Source: Cellvibrionaceae bacterium
GTDB lineage: Bacteria; Pseudomonadota; Gammaproteobacteria; Pseudomonadales; Cellvibrionaceae
Assembly (NCBI GenBank): GCA_028281575.1
Contig: JANQJP010000086.1
Span: forward strand, 1-64,000
DNA length: 64,000 nucleotides
Direction: 5' to 3'
The position numbers and the translations under genes are program-made. The notes beneath the pieces were generated by a model. That model saw nothing but the letters and a program-made list of their open reading frames with translations, was not told where the DNA came from and did no database searches. Shown one piece after another: positions 8,159 to 18,623 of this stretch. Every line of letters starts with the position of its first letter. Positions within the stretch are counted from its first letter, which is position 1.

Positions 8159-8596
8159 GTGCTGACCAAACTAAAAGCCCTATTCCAGTCTGACTTGGCC
8201 GACGAAACCGCAAGCGAGGACGAATTGCGCCTCGCTTGTGCCGCGTTGATGACTGAAGTTGCTACCATCGATAATCAGTTTGATAGCGGTGAATTACAGG
8301 CCTTAGTGGCCGCACTTAAATCGCAGTTTTCACTTTCAGATGAAGAAAGCGCTGAGATTGCACAACTCGCAGAGCAAGAGCGTCACGATGCTGTGTCATT
8401 GCATCAATTCACTCGCCTAATAAATGAACAGGCCTCACCCGAACAAAAGTTCGAACTGCTGACGGCCATGTGGCGAGTTGCCTATGCCGACGGCAGCTTG
8501 GACAAATATGAAGAGCACCTTATCCGGCGCGCTGCGGACTTGCTCTATCTCGGCCACAGCGAATTTATTCGGGCCAAGCTCACCGCAAAAAGTTAA
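8159..8596 (+). CDS. TerB family protein
   Basis: The 145-aa all-helical protein resembles the TerB/DUF533 tellurite-resistance fold. It has two repeats of the pattern 'ACAALMTEVATIDNQFDSGE' and 'LLTAMWRVAYADGSLDKYEEHLIRRAADLL', where acidic residues may bind metal. The start is GTG at 8159, 5 nt after the transaldolase stop, so translational coupling is likely. No other ter genes are nearby, so a direct tellurite role is not supported. These stand-alone proteins are common in gammaproteobacteria and their function is poorly known. Confidence 0.85.
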   Translation: MLTKLKALFQSDLADETASEDELRLACAALMTEVATIDNQFDSGELQALVAALKSQFSLSDEESAEIAQLAEQERHDAVSLHQFTRLINEQASPEQKFELLTAMWRVAYADGSLDKYEEHLIRRAADLLYLGHSEFIRAKLTAKS

Positions 8597-8642
8597 TCGA
8601 CAGCTACACTTAAAGGATTACAAGAAAACCTCAGGGAGCACA

Positions 8643-9614
8643 ATGTCTTTCAACCTATCAAAAGTTTTCTCCAAAGCCGACCCTGAGGTCAAATGGACGG
8701 TTCAGGATTCGCTGCATATTCCTGTCGCAGTAAGCCGAGAAGCTTTTTATCGCTATTTATATGCGAAAGACGGCGACCAAACCCTGACGGTGCCACAAAA
8801 ATTAGTTGTCGACGTGACACTGCAGTCCATGCAAAAGAAGGAAGTGCGGGAAAAAGCTGTCCCCCGTTTACCCTATGTCATACCGCGCCTGCTGCAAAGC
8901 CTGCGCGATCCAGATAGCTCAGCGAAAAACTACGTCGAAATTATCGATAAAGACCCAGTGATGGCCAGCTCGGTACTTAAGCTTGCCAACAGCGCATACT
9001 TCAATCCAATTGGACGTCGCATTCATGAAATTGAACAAGCGGTGGTTAAACTCGGTATTGAAGGACTGCGGTCGGTTTTATCTGCTGCAGTGATGCAGCC
9101 CATTATCCAGCGTGACTCAGCGTACTTTTCCAAATCGGGGCAACGTATTTGGCAACACTCGTTATGCTGCGCAGTAGCATGCGAACTTATCGCTGCGCAT
9201 CGTCGCACCGAGACATTTAAAGTCTATATTCTCGGCCTTATCCATGACGTTGGAAAAATTACAATTTTTAGCGAATTGTGCAAGCAATTCAAATTAAACG
9301 GCGAAACAGTCACACCTGGCTATACAGCCTTTGTTCCACCCTTAAAATCTTTGTCCGCAGGGTTAAGCTATTTAATCGCTAAAGATTGGGGCATGCCCAA
9401 AGAAATATCGGATGCGCTCGCTGAGCAAATAAAAATTGCCGATGGGCAGGAAGTATCTATATTTGGCCACATACTTTATCAGGCAAATCTCGCCGCAGAA
9501 ATATATAACACCGTGTATCCACGCAAACCTAAAAAAGCACAGGCCGTTTTGGAAGAGTTGGACTTACCAATCAATTTATTTGAGGCTTTCGAGGAACTTG
9601 CGCAGGAGCTATAG
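8643..9614 (+). CDS. HDOD domain-containing protein
   Basis: I choose the ATG at 8643 (MSFNLSKVFSK, 323 aa) because AGGGAG precedes it. The HDOD domain covers about 70-270, with DPVMASSVLKLANSAYFNP, the helix AVVKLGIEGLRSVLSAAVM, WQHSLCCAVACELIA and GLIHDVGKI. The last contains an HD pair, but HDOD proteins generally lack full phosphodiesterase activity. These proteins act as signalling adaptors in motility, biofilm or c-di-GMP networks. The gene follows the TerB-like gene by 46 bp, and the next gene is convergent. Confidence 0.88.
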   Translation: MSFNLSKVFSKADPEVKWTVQDSLHIPVAVSREAFYRYLYAKDGDQTLTVPQKLVVDVTLQSMQKKEVREKAVPRLPYVIPRLLQSLRDPDSSAKNYVEIIDKDPVMASSVLKLANSAYFNPIGRRIHEIEQAVVKLGIEGLRSVLSAAVMQPIIQRDSAYFSKSGQRIWQHSLCCAVACELIAAHRRTETFKVYILGLIHDVGKITIFSELCKQFKLNGETVTPGYTAFVPPLKSLSAGLSYLIAKDWGMPKEISDALAEQIKIADGQEVSIFGHILYQANLAAEIYNTVYPRKPKKAQAVLEELDLPINLFEAFEELAQEL

Positions 9615-9642
9615 GCATTTCTAATTCACGTCAGATAGACGT

Positions 9643-10377
9643 TTATTCTCGAGCCTGCAAACTCGGAAAGTCCCAAGTCTCGATGTAATCAACGCCCTGC
9701 TTAAACCAAAACCCGGCTAACGATTTATCGACAATATCATATAAAAACCATTGCCAATTTCCCTCCCAAAGTCTCTGGTCAGTCAGGATTTTTTTATGAT
9801 CGGCTATAAGAAAATCTGGTATAAGCAAATTCGCGCTGCTGAGCTCGTCTTGGCTCAAATCTGTTAACACCCAACCGACAGCAAACTGTCCATCTTTTTT
9901 AACATGTGCAAGAAAGTCGTAGTCAAAAGAAATTAACACAACACAAGGCCACAAAGGCTTAATCGCGCGTTTTACTTTCTCAAATACCGTTGAAACCCCG
10001 TGAACACGGAGACTTTCCGGCTTAATTTCTACAAAGACCTGTTGCTTACCGTTAATTACCTTACTGACTTGGTTTGAGAAATCGTCCAGGCGTGGGATTT
10101 TAATCTCTGATCGCGCGAATAAAAATCGCGATTTTTCATCACAGGAAATACCGGCAATTTCCTCGTAGGATGTGTGACAGACAGCCACATCAAAATTGCA
10201 GGTCCGCCTTAGATTGGCGTCGTGCATAACAATGGGAACTGCATCGCCGGTCAACTGGACATCCAACTCAATCGCGTCAATACCGCCCTTTAAGGCGTGC
10301 AAAGCACCCTCAAGAGAATTTTCTGGAAACTTCTCCGGCCAACCACGGTGGCCTACTATTTTAAATTGTTTTTTCAC
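9643..10377 (-). CDS. Glycerophosphodiester phosphodiesterase
   Basis: The 244-aa protein hydrolyses glycerophosphodiesters to glycerol-3-phosphate and an alcohol. The GDPD signature is at the N-terminus: GHRGWPEKFPENSLEGALHA (catalytic His-Arg and the ENS motif), then AIELDVQLTGDAVPIVMHD with the metal-binding Glu/Asp and the second histidine. EIKPE around residue 120 is the third conserved acidic block. No signal peptide is present, so it is probably cytosolic like UgpQ. It faces the HDOD gene end to end with a 28-bp gap. Confidence 0.9.
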   Translation of the reverse strand: MKKQFKIVGHRGWPEKFPENSLEGALHALKGGIDAIELDVQLTGDAVPIVMHDANLRRTCNFDVAVCHTSYEEIAGISCDEKSRFLFARSEIKIPRLDDFSNQVSKVINGKQQVFVEIKPESLRVHGVSTVFEKVKRAIKPLWPCVVLISFDYDFLAHVKKDGQFAVGWVLTDLSQDELSSANLLIPDFLIADHKKILTDQRLWEGNWQWFLYDIVDKSLAGFWFKQGVDYIETWDFPSLQARE

Positions 10378-10447
10378 TGGTGCTATTAAATATCCATAGT
10401 GAGATCAAAATTACTAAGGGTGTCAGCAAACCATTCCCATATCGTTA

Positions 10448-11164
10448 TCAAGCACCGTTCAATATAGCTTCTTTCATTATTTTGATTCGCTTGGGATCGA
10501 ATACATACTTGGTCTTCTCATCAATAATAAAATATAGAGACATATCGTCAGTCACAGACATGATAATTTTTTTTACGTAAGCCCGCTCAATTTCTGCATC
10601 GATTCGACCAAGTAGGTCTCCATACATACCTAAACTAACAAGCAGAGATTTATTTTCAGCGAGATAAATAGCTTTTTCACCAGCATCCGAAGTTACCCAC
10701 ATATAAGCTTCTCGATCATTCTCGTCAAAAGCTACAGCGGTAAAAATCTGGCTATTAATAAAACTCAAAATTGCCTCCCGCACTATATCGGACTCTCCAC
10801 TTTTTAATAACTCCATAAACATTGACGTAAGTGGAAACGGATCAGCCTCTTCCCCGACACGTGCCTCTCCGTTAACGTAAACATTTGAATTCTCAACCAA
10901 CACTTTCGAAATAGGAGGAATTTTTCCATAACCCAAACTATTAACAAAAAGCCTGCCATTTAATATTTTTACCTCAGTATCACCGCTGATAAACGTATGA
11001 ATTTCATAACCGTCTGTTACACTTGAGTACGATGCGCTCGTGTGACTAAAAGGCTTGACTTCAATATCGTAGTCGCCAAAGGACTCCGTATTTGATTCAT
11101 TTATCGATATTTCACATCCATATAAAAGCAAAAACACAACACCCAAAAAAAATTTATATTTCAT
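10448..11164 (-). CDS. Putative lipoprotein of unknown function
   Basis: The 238-aa protein begins with MKYKFFLGVVFLLLYGCEIS, a lipoprotein signal with a lipobox-like LLYGC, so it should be lipid-anchored at Cys17. The rest is rich in hydrophobic-polar alternation and acidic residues. A middle segment looks beta-rich (EVKILNGRLFVNSLGYGKIPPIS) and helices follow near the end. I recognise no family. It lies between GDPD and purL on the same strand with a 61-bp gap to purL. The DNA is more AT-rich than purL, which may indicate an accessory gene. Confidence 0.7.
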   Translation of the reverse strand: MKYKFFLGVVFLLLYGCEISINESNTESFGDYDIEVKPFSHTSASYSSVTDGYEIHTFISGDTEVKILNGRLFVNSLGYGKIPPISKVLVENSNVYVNGEARVGEEADPFPLTSMFMELLKSGESDIVREAILSFINSQIFTAVAFDENDREAYMWVTSDAGEKAIYLAENKSLLVSLGMYGDLLGRIDAEIERAYVKKIIMSVTDDMSLYFIIDEKTKYVFDPKRIKIMKEAILNGA

Positions 11165-11225
11165 AAACCCGTTTAAACCTTTTTAAAAGTTGGTTGCTGC
11201 AAACCCATCTGTTCATTTGATGATA

Positions 11226-14200
11226 TTAGCCGACAAATACTCTCGCGTTGCGGAACAAACGCATCCAACCACCATCTTCTTCCCAAGCATCAGGGTGCCA
11301 GGAATTCGTTACCGCACGAAAGACTCTTTCCGGGTGCGGCATCATAATGGTTGCGCGACCATCTTCTGAACACAAACTGGTAATCCCCCCAATCGAACCG
11401 TTGGGATTCGCAGGATACGACTCTGCAACAGATAAATCATTGTTCAAATATCTCAACGCAATGGTCTTACTCGCTTCAACACTATTCAAATGTGCCTCAT
11501 CGTGAAATTCCGCGCGCCCCTCTCCGTGTGCAACCGCCACAGGTAAATGCGAGCCATCCATGCCATTAAATAGCACAGAAGCCGTTTTTTCGATTTTGAC
11601 CAGGCTAAAGCGCGCTTCAAACTGTTCTGATCGGTTGCGCACAAAATGTGGCCAGTGCACAGCGCCCGGAATTAATACCTTTAAATTAGACATCATCTGA
11701 CAACCATTACACACACCCAAACTGAATGTATCGATACGATGGAAAAAATCTTCAAACTGATCACGCGCACGTTGATTAAATAAAATTGTTTTCGCCCAGC
11801 CTTCTCCTGCACCAAGCACGTCGCCGTAGGAAAAGCCTCCGCAAGCAGCTAAACCCTTAAATCCTTCCAGGCTTGTTCGACCAGAAATAATATCGCTCAT
11901 ATGTACGTCTACTGCGCTAAACCCTGCACGCGTAAATGCTGCGGCCATTTCAACATGACCGTTTACGCCCTGTTCACGCAAGATGGCTACCTTTGGTTTA
12001 ATACCGGTGACAATAAAAGGCGCGCTGACATCATCCTCAGGATCATAACTTAAATGCACACTTAACCCTGGATCACTGCGGCGTATACGATCAAATTCCT
12101 GTTCTGCGCAGCTTGGATTATCACGCAATGCCTGGACATGAAAGCTTGTTTTAGACCAAAGCTCCTGCAAGGCTGCACGTGAACGTCGATAGAGTACAGC
12201 GTCGCCATTTTTTATAATGATGGATTCGTCATTTCGGATCTCACCAATTGAAACAAGGCTGTCGCGAATACCAGCCGCTTCAAATATATCTTTGACTTCT
12301 CGCACATGATTTCGACTAATTTGAATAACCGCCCCGAGCTCTTCATTAAATAACGCTGCATATGAATCTTCACCAAGGCCGGCAATATTAATTTCCAAAC
12401 CGCAGTGACCCGCAAAACTCATCTCAACCAAACTTGCGAATAATCCGCCATCAGATCGATCGTGATACGCGAGCAAAAAGTTTTTTTCTAAACATGTTTG
12501 AATGGCATTGAAAAAACCTTTTAACAAACCTGGCTCGTCCACATCCGGACTCTCCTGTCCAATCGCGTTGTATACCTGTGCAAAAATAGATGCACCAAGG
12601 CGCGCCCGCGAACAACCGAGATCGATTAAATAGAGCTTGCCATCCAGCTCATCACTGCGCAACTGGGGCGTAACGGTTTTTCGTACATCTTGCACGGGTG
12701 AAAAAGCCGAAATAATTAAAGACAGCGGCGCCGTCACTGATTTTTCTTCACCGTCATGCTGCCACTTGGTACGCATCGACATCGAATCTTTACCCACCGG
12801 AATAGTGATTCCCAGTTCGGGACAAAGCTCCATGCCCACAGCCTCAGCAGCGCGGAATAGCTTTTCGTCTTCTCCCGGATGTCCGGCAGCACACATCCAG
12901 TTAGCAGAGAGCTTAATGTCGCTAAGTTTTTCGATACGCGCAGCCGCGATATTGGTAATCGCTTCACCCACCGCCATACGTGCCGACGCGGGGGCATCCA
13001 ATAGCGCAAGAGGTGTGCGCTCGCCCATACTCATGGCTTCACCGGCATAAGTATCGTAGCCAACCGTTGTCACCGCGCAATCGGCGACGGGCACCTGCCA
13101 GGGACCAACCAGCTGGTCTCGAGCGACCATACCGGTAACCGTGCGATCACCAATAGTGATTAAGAACATCTTACTCGCAACGGCCGGATGCTGAATCACA
13201 CGCTCAGCCGCTTCTGTTAGCTCAATGTCACTGTAATCAAAACGCGCGGTTTCGTAGCTTCGCGTCGCGGCATCACGATGCATTTTGGGCGGTTTACCAA
13301 AGAGTACCTGCATGGGTAAATCGATAGGCTTGGCATCGAAGTGAGTGTCGTTTAGCACCAGTTTATCTTCTATCAAAGATTCGCCAACCACGGCGTAGGG
13401 GCAGCGCTCGCGGTGGCAGATAGCCTCGAATTGCACCACATTTTCCGGCGCGATAGCGATGACGTAGCGCTCTTGCGATTCATTGCACCAAAGCTCCAGC
13501 GGCGACATACCAGGCTCATCATTGGGTACTTCTCGCAACTCAAAATACGCACCACAACCACCGTCCTTAGCCAGTTCAGGGAACGCGTTTGACAAACCAC
13601 CAGCCCCAACATCGTGAATAAAGGCAATAGGGTTGTTCCCGCCGAGCTGCCAGCACTGGTCGATGACTTCCTGGCAACGACGTTCCATTTCGGGGTTTTG
13701 GCGCTGAACAGACGCGAAATCCAGATCCTCGCTTGAATTCCCAGAGGCCATAGACGATGCCGCACCACCGCCGAGCCCTATCAGCATCGCCGGTCCGCCG
13801 AGCACCACTAGCTTGTGGCCAGCGGCAAATTCATGTTGATCGACGTGTTCGGCTTTGATATTGCCATAACCGCCAGCAATCATAATCGGCTTATGGTAGC
13901 CGCGGCGCTCACCGCTAAAGTCTTCCTCAAAGGTACGAAAATAGCCGCAAATATTCGGTCGTCCAAATTCGTTATTAAACGCTGCCCCTCCGACCGGCCC
14001 TTCGAGCATGATATCGAGAGCGGTCACTATTCGGTCAGGCTTTCCGTAATCCTGTTCCCATGGCAGCAAATAGTCGGGAATCTGAAGGTTCGAGACTGAA
14101 AAACCGGTTAAACCGGCCTTTGGCTTAGAGCCCTTGCCAACCGCTCCTTCATCGCGAATTTCTCCGCCTGATCCCGTGCCGGCACCCGGAAAAGGGGCAA

Positions 14201-15104
14201 TCGCGGTCGGATGGTTGTGCGTCTCGACCTTCATTAACAAGTGCACCGGTTCACTGTGAAACGCATATTCTCGGGTTTCCGGGTCCGGGTAAAATCGCCC
14301 TGCTTCCGCCCCTTTAACCACGGAGGCATTGTCTGCGTAAGCCGACAACACATCCTCACCCCCCTGTTCATAGGTATTCTTAATCATCTTGAACAAGGAT
14401 TTACTTTGGTCCACGCCGTCAACCGTCCAGGATGCGTTAAAAATCTTGTGTCGGCAGTGTTCGGAATTCGCCTGGGCAAACATCATTAACTCAACATCGG
14501 TGGGGTCGCGACCGAGTTCACCGAAGGCCTGTGCGAGATAGTCGATCTCATCTTCGGCCAAGGCGAGGCCGAGCTTCACATTTGCCGACGCCAGCGCAGC
14601 TCGACCGTCTTGCTTGAGCGCAACAGATGCGTGGGGTTTGGGTGTGTTATGCGTAAACAGGTTTTCTGCATCGTCAAACTCACTCAGCACTGCCTCGACC
14701 ATGCGATCATGGATAAATGGATATATGGCTTTGAGGTCTGAACACGCCGTTACGCGATAGCGTATGCCGCGCTCAATCCGCTCGACCCTGCCCAGCCCGG
14801 CATTGTGAGCGATATCGGTCGCTTTTGAAGACCAGGGGGAGATCGTTCCAAACCGAGGAACCACTACCAAGTTGACGGCACCTGGATTATCCTTGTCAAG
14901 GTCGCTGTTTTGCTCACTCGGACCATAGTTGAGCAGCTTTTCCAAAGTAGCTTGCTCAGCGTCATTAAGATTCTCCGATAATGCGACGAAATGAATGAAT
15001 TGTGCTTCGATTTCGCCCAATTCTGTGCCGTTCTCGCGAATTCGTTGTTTTAATTTATTGATACGGAAGTCGGATAAAGCAGAGGAACCGCGGAGTATGA
15101 GCAT
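11226..15104 (-). CDS. purL: Phosphoribosylformylglycinamidine synthase PurL (large fused form)
   Basis: This 1292-aa enzyme catalyses the fourth step of purine synthesis, converting FGAR, ATP and glutamine to FGAM. The length equals the fused proteobacterial form (E. coli 1295). The N-terminal PurS-like domain (about 1-150) is followed by the two AIRS-like synthase halves, with [31 protein letters not shown] and [19 protein letters not shown] visible. The class I glutamine amidotransferase domain holds the nucleophile in GVCNGCQMM about 160 residues from the end, then HGEGRAEF and [10 protein letters not shown]. No PurR box is evident upstream. Confidence 0.97.
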   Translation of the reverse strand: MLILRGSSALSDFRINKLKQRIRENGTELGEIEAQFIHFVALSENLNDAEQATLEKLLNYGPSEQNSDLDKDNPGAVNLVVVPRFGTISPWSSKATDIAHNAGLGRVERIERGIRYRVTACSDLKAIYPFIHDRMVEAVLSEFDDAENLFTHNTPKPHASVALKQDGRAALASANVKLGLALAEDEIDYLAQAFGELGRDPTDVELMMFAQANSEHCRHKIFNASWTVDGVDQSKSLFKMIKNTYEQGGEDVLSAYADNASVVKGAEAGRFYPDPETREYAFHSEPVHLLMKVETHNHPTAIAPFPGAGTGSGGEIRDEGAVGKGSKPKAGLTGFSVSNLQIPDYLLPWEQDYGKPDRIVTALDIMLEGPVGGAAFNNEFGRPNICGYFRTFEEDFSGERRGYHKPIMIAGGYGNIKAEHVDQHEFAAGHKLVVLGGPAMLIGLGGGAASSMASGNSSEDLDFASVQRQNPEMERRCQEVIDQCWQLGGNNPIAFIHDVGAGGLSNAFPELAKDGGCGAYFELREVPNDEPGMSPLELWCNESQERYVIAIAPENVVQFEAICHRERCPYAVVGESLIEDKLVLNDTHFDAKPIDLPMQVLFGKPPKMHRDAATRSYETARFDYSDIELTEAAERVIQHPAVASKMFLITIGDRTVTGMVARDQLVGPWQVPVADCAVTTVGYDTYAGEAMSMGERTPLALLDAPASARMAVGEAITNIAAARIEKLSDIKLSANWMCAAGHPGEDEKLFRAAEAVGMELCPELGITIPVGKDSMSMRTKWQHDGEEKSVTAPLSLIISAFSPVQDVRKTVTPQLRSDELDGKLYLIDLGCSRARLGASIFAQVYNAIGQESPDVDEPGLLKGFFNAIQTCLEKNFLLAYHDRSDGGLFASLVEMSFAGHCGLEINIAGLGEDSYAALFNEELGAVIQISRNHVREVKDIFEAAGIRDSLVSIGEIRNDESIIIKNGDAVLYRRSRAALQELWSKTSFHVQALRDNPSCAEQEFDRIRRSDPGLSVHLSYDPEDDVSAPFIVTGIKPKVAILREQGVNGHVEMAAAFTRAGFSAVDVHMSDIISGRTSLEGFKGLAACGGFSYGDVLGAGEGWAKTILFNQRARDQFEDFFHRIDTFSLGVCNGCQMMSNLKVLIPGAVHWPHFVRNRSEQFEARFSLVKIEKTASVLFNGMDGSHLPVAVAHGEGRAEFHDEAHLNSVEASKTIALRYLNNDLSVAESYPANPNGSIGGITSLCSEDGRATIMMPHPERVFRAVTNSWHPDAWEEDGGWMRLFRNARVFVG

Positions 15105-15323
15105 GAAAATCCTAATGATAATAACAGAGTGATAAACACAAAATTGTACTTGATCTCGAACCGCGTAGCAGCAGCGATTCGACAGATTTGACGATTTGAA
15201 AAGCGTATATTAACGCCACTTTATACACATGTAAGAGGCCAAACTCGTCTAAAATTTGAATAGTCAACTACATCTTTGACGTGTAATATTGATCACTTTT
15301 TGACCAAAGGTACGTCTTCGACC

Positions 15324-16826
15324 ATGGTGGATGCCCCACATAGTCAGCTGCTCCATTCGATACGGAGAGCTTTCAAACTCGCTCTATTCTTGTCGACGCT
15401 TGTTGTTTTAGCGTCACCTCTTGAAGGGAGCCGTATTGCAACCAGTCTCGAGAAAGTTTTGAGCGCGGGCAAAATTACCATGATTTCCCGCAACGGGCCC
15501 ACCACCTATTACGAGGGCCCCGAGGGCCTTACAGGTTTTGAATACGTGCTGGGTTCTGCCTTCGCCAAGCACCTGGGTGTTGAGCTGGAAATCGTCGAAG
15601 AAGAAGACTTAGGCCTGATGCTCAACTCCGTGGGCGGCCCCATGGGCGATTTCGCGGCGGCGGGCCTCTCAATCACCGAACGACGTAAACAACGCGTAGC
15701 ATTCGCAACACCCTACCTCGAAGTCACGCAAAAATTGGTCTACCGCTCGGGAAGTATCAAACCTCGCACCATTGAAGACCTTTACGATACGCAAATCGTT
15801 GTTATCGCCAATAGCTCGCACGAAGAAAACCTGCAACGCCTGAAAAAACACTATCCAAAATTGCGCTGGGAAGTCCGTTTCGATCTGGAGATGATGGAGC
15901 TGCTTGAACTGGTGCACCTGGGTGAAATCGAACACACCATCGTCGATTCCAACGCTTACGACATTAACAGCCCGCTTTACCCCAAAGCCAGAATTGCATT
16001 CGATATCAGCGAACCCGAACAGCTCGCCTGGGCTTTCCCAAAACAAACCGATAAAACGCTGATCAATGAGGCCGAGACATTTTTTGCAGGTATCAAGGCC
16101 AGCGGACTGATTGAAGACGCCAAAGAGGCGTTCTTCGGCCACGTCGGTGGACTCGATTACGGCGGTTCCATTTTATTTACCAAACGGCTCGATACGCGTT
16201 TACCCAAGTGGCGGGACAAGCTCAAACAGGCTGCAGATGAAACCGGACTCGATTGGCAGTTGCTTGCGGCGCTCAGCTATCAAGAATCCCATTGGAACCC
16301 GCGCGCGGTTTCACCGACCGGTGTAAAAGGCTTTATGATGCTGACGCTGACCACCGCTAAAGAAGTCGGAGTCAAAAACAGGTTAAATGCCGATGAAAGT
16401 ATTTCCGGCGGTGCGCGTTACTTTAAGCACATCTATGATCGCATTCCCGAACAAATAGACGATCCCGACCGCACTTGGTTAGCGCTGGCCGCATATAACA
16501 TCGGCTTTGGTCACCTGACCGACGCGCGTATACTAACGCGCCAACATGGAGGCAATCCCGACAAGTGGATAGATGTGCGCGAGAGCCTCTTGCTGTTATC
16601 CAAACGCAAATATTACAAATATACCAAGCACGGTTATGCGCGTGGCTGGGAGGCCGTCGGATATGTCCACAACATCCGCAACTTCTACAGCATCATCGCA
16701 TGGCATGAAAAAAATCGTGCTCAGCAGCTGGCGTTAAACGAACAAAGCGAACCCGAATATTCTGAGTTCAGCCCGCTGGTTCGTGAGGCGGTAAGGAGCA
16801 TTTCTGCGCCTTCTGCTGAGCTTTGA
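15324..16826 (+). CDS. mltF: Membrane-bound lytic murein transglycosylase F
   Basis: MltF cleaves peptidoglycan glycan strands at the cell envelope to give 1,6-anhydro products. The protein has an N-terminal signal-anchor (HSIRRAFKLALFLSTLVVLASP). A periplasmic solute-binding-like domain (SBP_bac_3, about 45-270 from the chosen start) carries 'GLTGFEYVLGSAFAKHLGVEL'. The C-terminal SLT lysozyme-like domain has the catalytic glutamate in LAALSYQESHWNPRAVSPTGVKGFMMLT, followed by DPDRTWLALAAYNIGFGHL. I take ATG 15324; an in-frame TTG at 15276 would lengthen it by 16 residues. Its 3' end overlaps the convergent tadA gene by 59 bp. Confidence 0.93.
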   Translation: MVDAPHSQLLHSIRRAFKLALFLSTLVVLASPLEGSRIATSLEKVLSAGKITMISRNGPTTYYEGPEGLTGFEYVLGSAFAKHLGVELEIVEEEDLGLMLNSVGGPMGDFAAAGLSITERRKQRVAFATPYLEVTQKLVYRSGSIKPRTIEDLYDTQIVVIANSSHEENLQRLKKHYPKLRWEVRFDLEMMELLELVHLGEIEHTIVDSNAYDINSPLYPKARIAFDISEPEQLAWAFPKQTDKTLINEAETFFAGIKASGLIEDAKEAFFGHVGGLDYGGSILFTKRLDTRLPKWRDKLKQAADETGLDWQLLAALSYQESHWNPRAVSPTGVKGFMMLTLTTAKEVGVKNRLNADESISGGARYFKHIYDRIPEQIDDPDRTWLALAAYNIGFGHLTDARILTRQHGGNPDKWIDVRESLLLLSKRKYYKYTKHGYARGWEAVGYVHNIRNFYSIIAWHEKNRAQQLALNEQSEPEYSEFSPLVREAVRSISAPSAEL

Positions 16827-17256
16827 CAAGGCGCCGCTCTTGAAAAAAAGCGGTCATTAGCGCCCCACATGCTTCCGCGAGCAAGCCACCTTCAAATTCA
16901 AAGCGATGATTAAAGACTTTTGCTGACATAAGCCCGGTATTGCTCACGAGGGCACCAGCCTTGGGTTCCAGAGCACCAAAGACAACCCGCTGGACCCGCG
17001 CGTGCACAATCGCACCAACACACATCGCACAGGGTTCTATCGTGACGTATAACGTCGTCATTGGCAGACGATAATTTTTATCGGCTTTGGCGGCAGCGCG
17101 AAGCACCAGTATTTCAGCGTGCGCACTGGGATCAGACTGGCCGATAGGGGAATTAGACGCTTCTGCGATAACACGATTATCGCGCACAAGCACCGCACCT
17201 ACAGGTACTTCACCGCGCTCAGCCGCGTCTTCTGCCTGAGCGAGCGCCCTGCGCAT
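16768..17256 (-). CDS. tadA: tRNA-specific adenosine deaminase TadA
   Basis: TadA converts A34 to inosine in tRNA-Arg(ACG). The zinc deaminase motifs are HAEI (zinc and proton-shuttle Glu) and PCAMCVGAIVHARV (two zinc cysteines), followed by the loop LEPKAGALVSNTG and NHRFEFEGGLLAEACGALM. The first certain ATG is 17256 (MRRALAQAEDAAERGEVPVGAVLV). Homologues carry about 10 more residues, so a TTG at 17298 or the in-frame ATG at 17358, overlapping the DUF1653 gene, may be used. The 3' end overlaps mltF tail to tail. Confidence 0.93.
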   Translation of the reverse strand: MRRALAQAEDAAERGEVPVGAVLVRDNRVIAEASNSPIGQSDPSAHAEILVLRAAAKADKNYRLPMTTLYVTIEPCAMCVGAIVHARVQRVVFGALEPKAGALVSNTGLMSAKVFNHRFEFEGGLLAEACGALMTAFFQERRLVKAQQKAQKCSLPPHEPAG

Positions 17257-17281
17257 ATATTGCTCGTCGTCCGCGCGAGCA

Positions 17282-17542
17282 CTACTCCTTGCCTGCAAGT
17301 CCGTCCTCCTCCGTTTCACACAAAAATTCAAACCTGGGCGCAGGCGTACCTTTGACATCGACTGTTTCTAAAAACATATTTAATGGGCGCACCCAAAGGT
17401 CGAAGTCACCATATAGGCAACGATATAGCACCATTTTTTCACCCGACTCACTGTGCTTGGCGATATCGATAACCTGATATTTATTGCCCTTAAAATGACG
17501 GTATATGCCCGGGCGTATAAGAGCATCAAAATTTTGAGTCAT
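17282..17542 (-). CDS. DUF1653 domain-containing protein
   Basis: The short protein (86 aa) matches DUF1653: IRPGIYRHFKGNKYQVIDIAKHSESGEKMVLYRCLYGDFDLWVRPLNMFLETV. The pattern is a compact beta-barrel-like fold of unknown function, common in proteobacteria and firmicutes. It precedes tadA on the same strand; its stop (17282) lies within the longest possible tadA frame, and its terminal AAGGAG could serve as tadA's ribosome-binding site. It diverges from the flavodoxin gene at 17630. Confidence 0.85.
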   Translation of the reverse strand: MTQNFDALIRPGIYRHFKGNKYQVIDIAKHSESGEKMVLYRCLYGDFDLWVRPLNMFLETVDVKGTPAPRFEFLCETEEDGLAGKE

Positions 17543-17629
17543 AGTGCACTCGAAGATTTACCATAGACAGCTTAGCCTCTACTATACACCACCTCAAAAT
17601 AGCACTAAAACTGAGTTCCAAACGAAACT

Positions 17630-18103
17630 ATGGCGAACTTTTATATCATTGTCGGTACCGTTATGGGTACGGCCTTCGACGTTGCAAAAACGATTGAAAA
17701 AGAACTACAACAGCGCAATCACCAAGTCACACTGGATCAAAATTACCGCACAGGCGGATTAAACGCGCATCCCCAGGCCGTTGTCATTATTTGTACTTCA
17801 AATACCGGCATGGGCGACCTGCCAGAAAACATTGCACCGCTGCTCGAAGAATTTCAAAACATGCCACCTAAGATCGTCGGCCGTCGCTACGCAATTGTGA
17901 ATCTCGGCGATAGCAGTTATTCAACCTTCGGCCAGGCAGGGCGTACAATCGACGAAGCCTTCGCCGACCTAGGTGCAGAAAGAATCGGCGATCCCCTGAT
18001 TATAGACGCAATGGAAATAATCGATGCGGAAGCCTTTGCCCATAAATGGCTTTTAGACTGGCTAGACTGCCACACAGAGCAAATTGCAGCTGGCGAGCGC
18101 TAA
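17630..18103 (+). CDS. Flavodoxin domain protein, MioC/YqcA-like
   Basis: This 157-aa short-chain flavodoxin-like protein has the FMN phosphate loop near its start (IIVGTVMGTAFDVAKTI; the usual T/S-x-T-G-x-T is altered), then TSNTGMGDLPENI and NLGDSSYSTFGQAG, which surround the isoalloxazine ring. MioC-type proteins support biotin synthase and other electron-transfer reactions. The FldB gene starts 2 nt after this stop, so the two flavodoxins form an operon with mnmC. Confidence 0.85.
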   Translation: MANFYIIVGTVMGTAFDVAKTIEKELQQRNHQVTLDQNYRTGGLNAHPQAVVIICTSNTGMGDLPENIAPLLEEFQNMPPKIVGRRYAIVNLGDSSYSTFGQAGRTIDEAFADLGAERIGDPLIIDAMEIIDAEAFAHKWLLDWLDCHTEQIAAGER

Positions 18104-18104
18104 T

Positions 18105-18623
18105 ATGGAACGTATCGCATTATTCTATGGAAGCTCGACGTGTTACACGGAAATTGTCGCTGAAAAAATTCGCGACATTATTGGCGAGGCTCGCGTCGAC
18201 CTGTTTAACGTTGCCGATGCAGATATCGCCGTCGTGGAAGACTATCACTTGATCATCATGGGTATCCCAACTTGGGACTACGGTGAATTACAGGAAGACT
18301 GGGAAGCCATCTGGGATGATTTGGACGAGCTGGATTTCACCGGCAAACAAATAGCGCTGTTTGGCCTCGGGGATCAAATTGGCTACCCGCAATGGTTTTT
18401 AGACGCGATGGGTTATTTACACGATAAACTTGTACTTAAAGATGCACAAATCGTTGGCCAATGGCCCATCGCTGGCTATGAATTTAACGCATCGAAAGCG
18501 TTAACGGTGGACGAAAAATATTTTGTCGGCCTTGCGCTCGACGAAGAAAATGAATTCGATAAAAGCGAACAACGACTGCAAACCTGGTGCTCGCAAATCC
18601 TCTCAGTATTTGATGGCAAATAA
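18105..18623 (+). CDS. fldB: Long-chain flavodoxin FldB
   Basis: The 172-aa protein is a long-chain flavodoxin, a soluble one-electron carrier with FMN. The phosphate-binding loop is IALFYGSSTCYTE at the N-terminus; IPTWDYGELQEDWE contacts FMN and contains the tryptophan; FGLGDQIGYPQWFLDAMG carries the second FMN loop and the long-chain insertion. I use ATG 18105, because the upstream in-frame ATG at 18084 would overlap the previous gene and add unconserved residues. The last codons overlap the start of mnmC. Confidence 0.93.
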   Translation: MERIALFYGSSTCYTEIVAEKIRDIIGEARVDLFNVADADIAVVEDYHLIIMGIPTWDYGELQEDWEAIWDDLDELDFTGKQIALFGLGDQIGYPQWFLDAMGYLHDKLVLKDAQIVGQWPIAGYEFNASKALTVDEKYFVGLALDEENEFDKSEQRLQTWCSQILSVFDGK

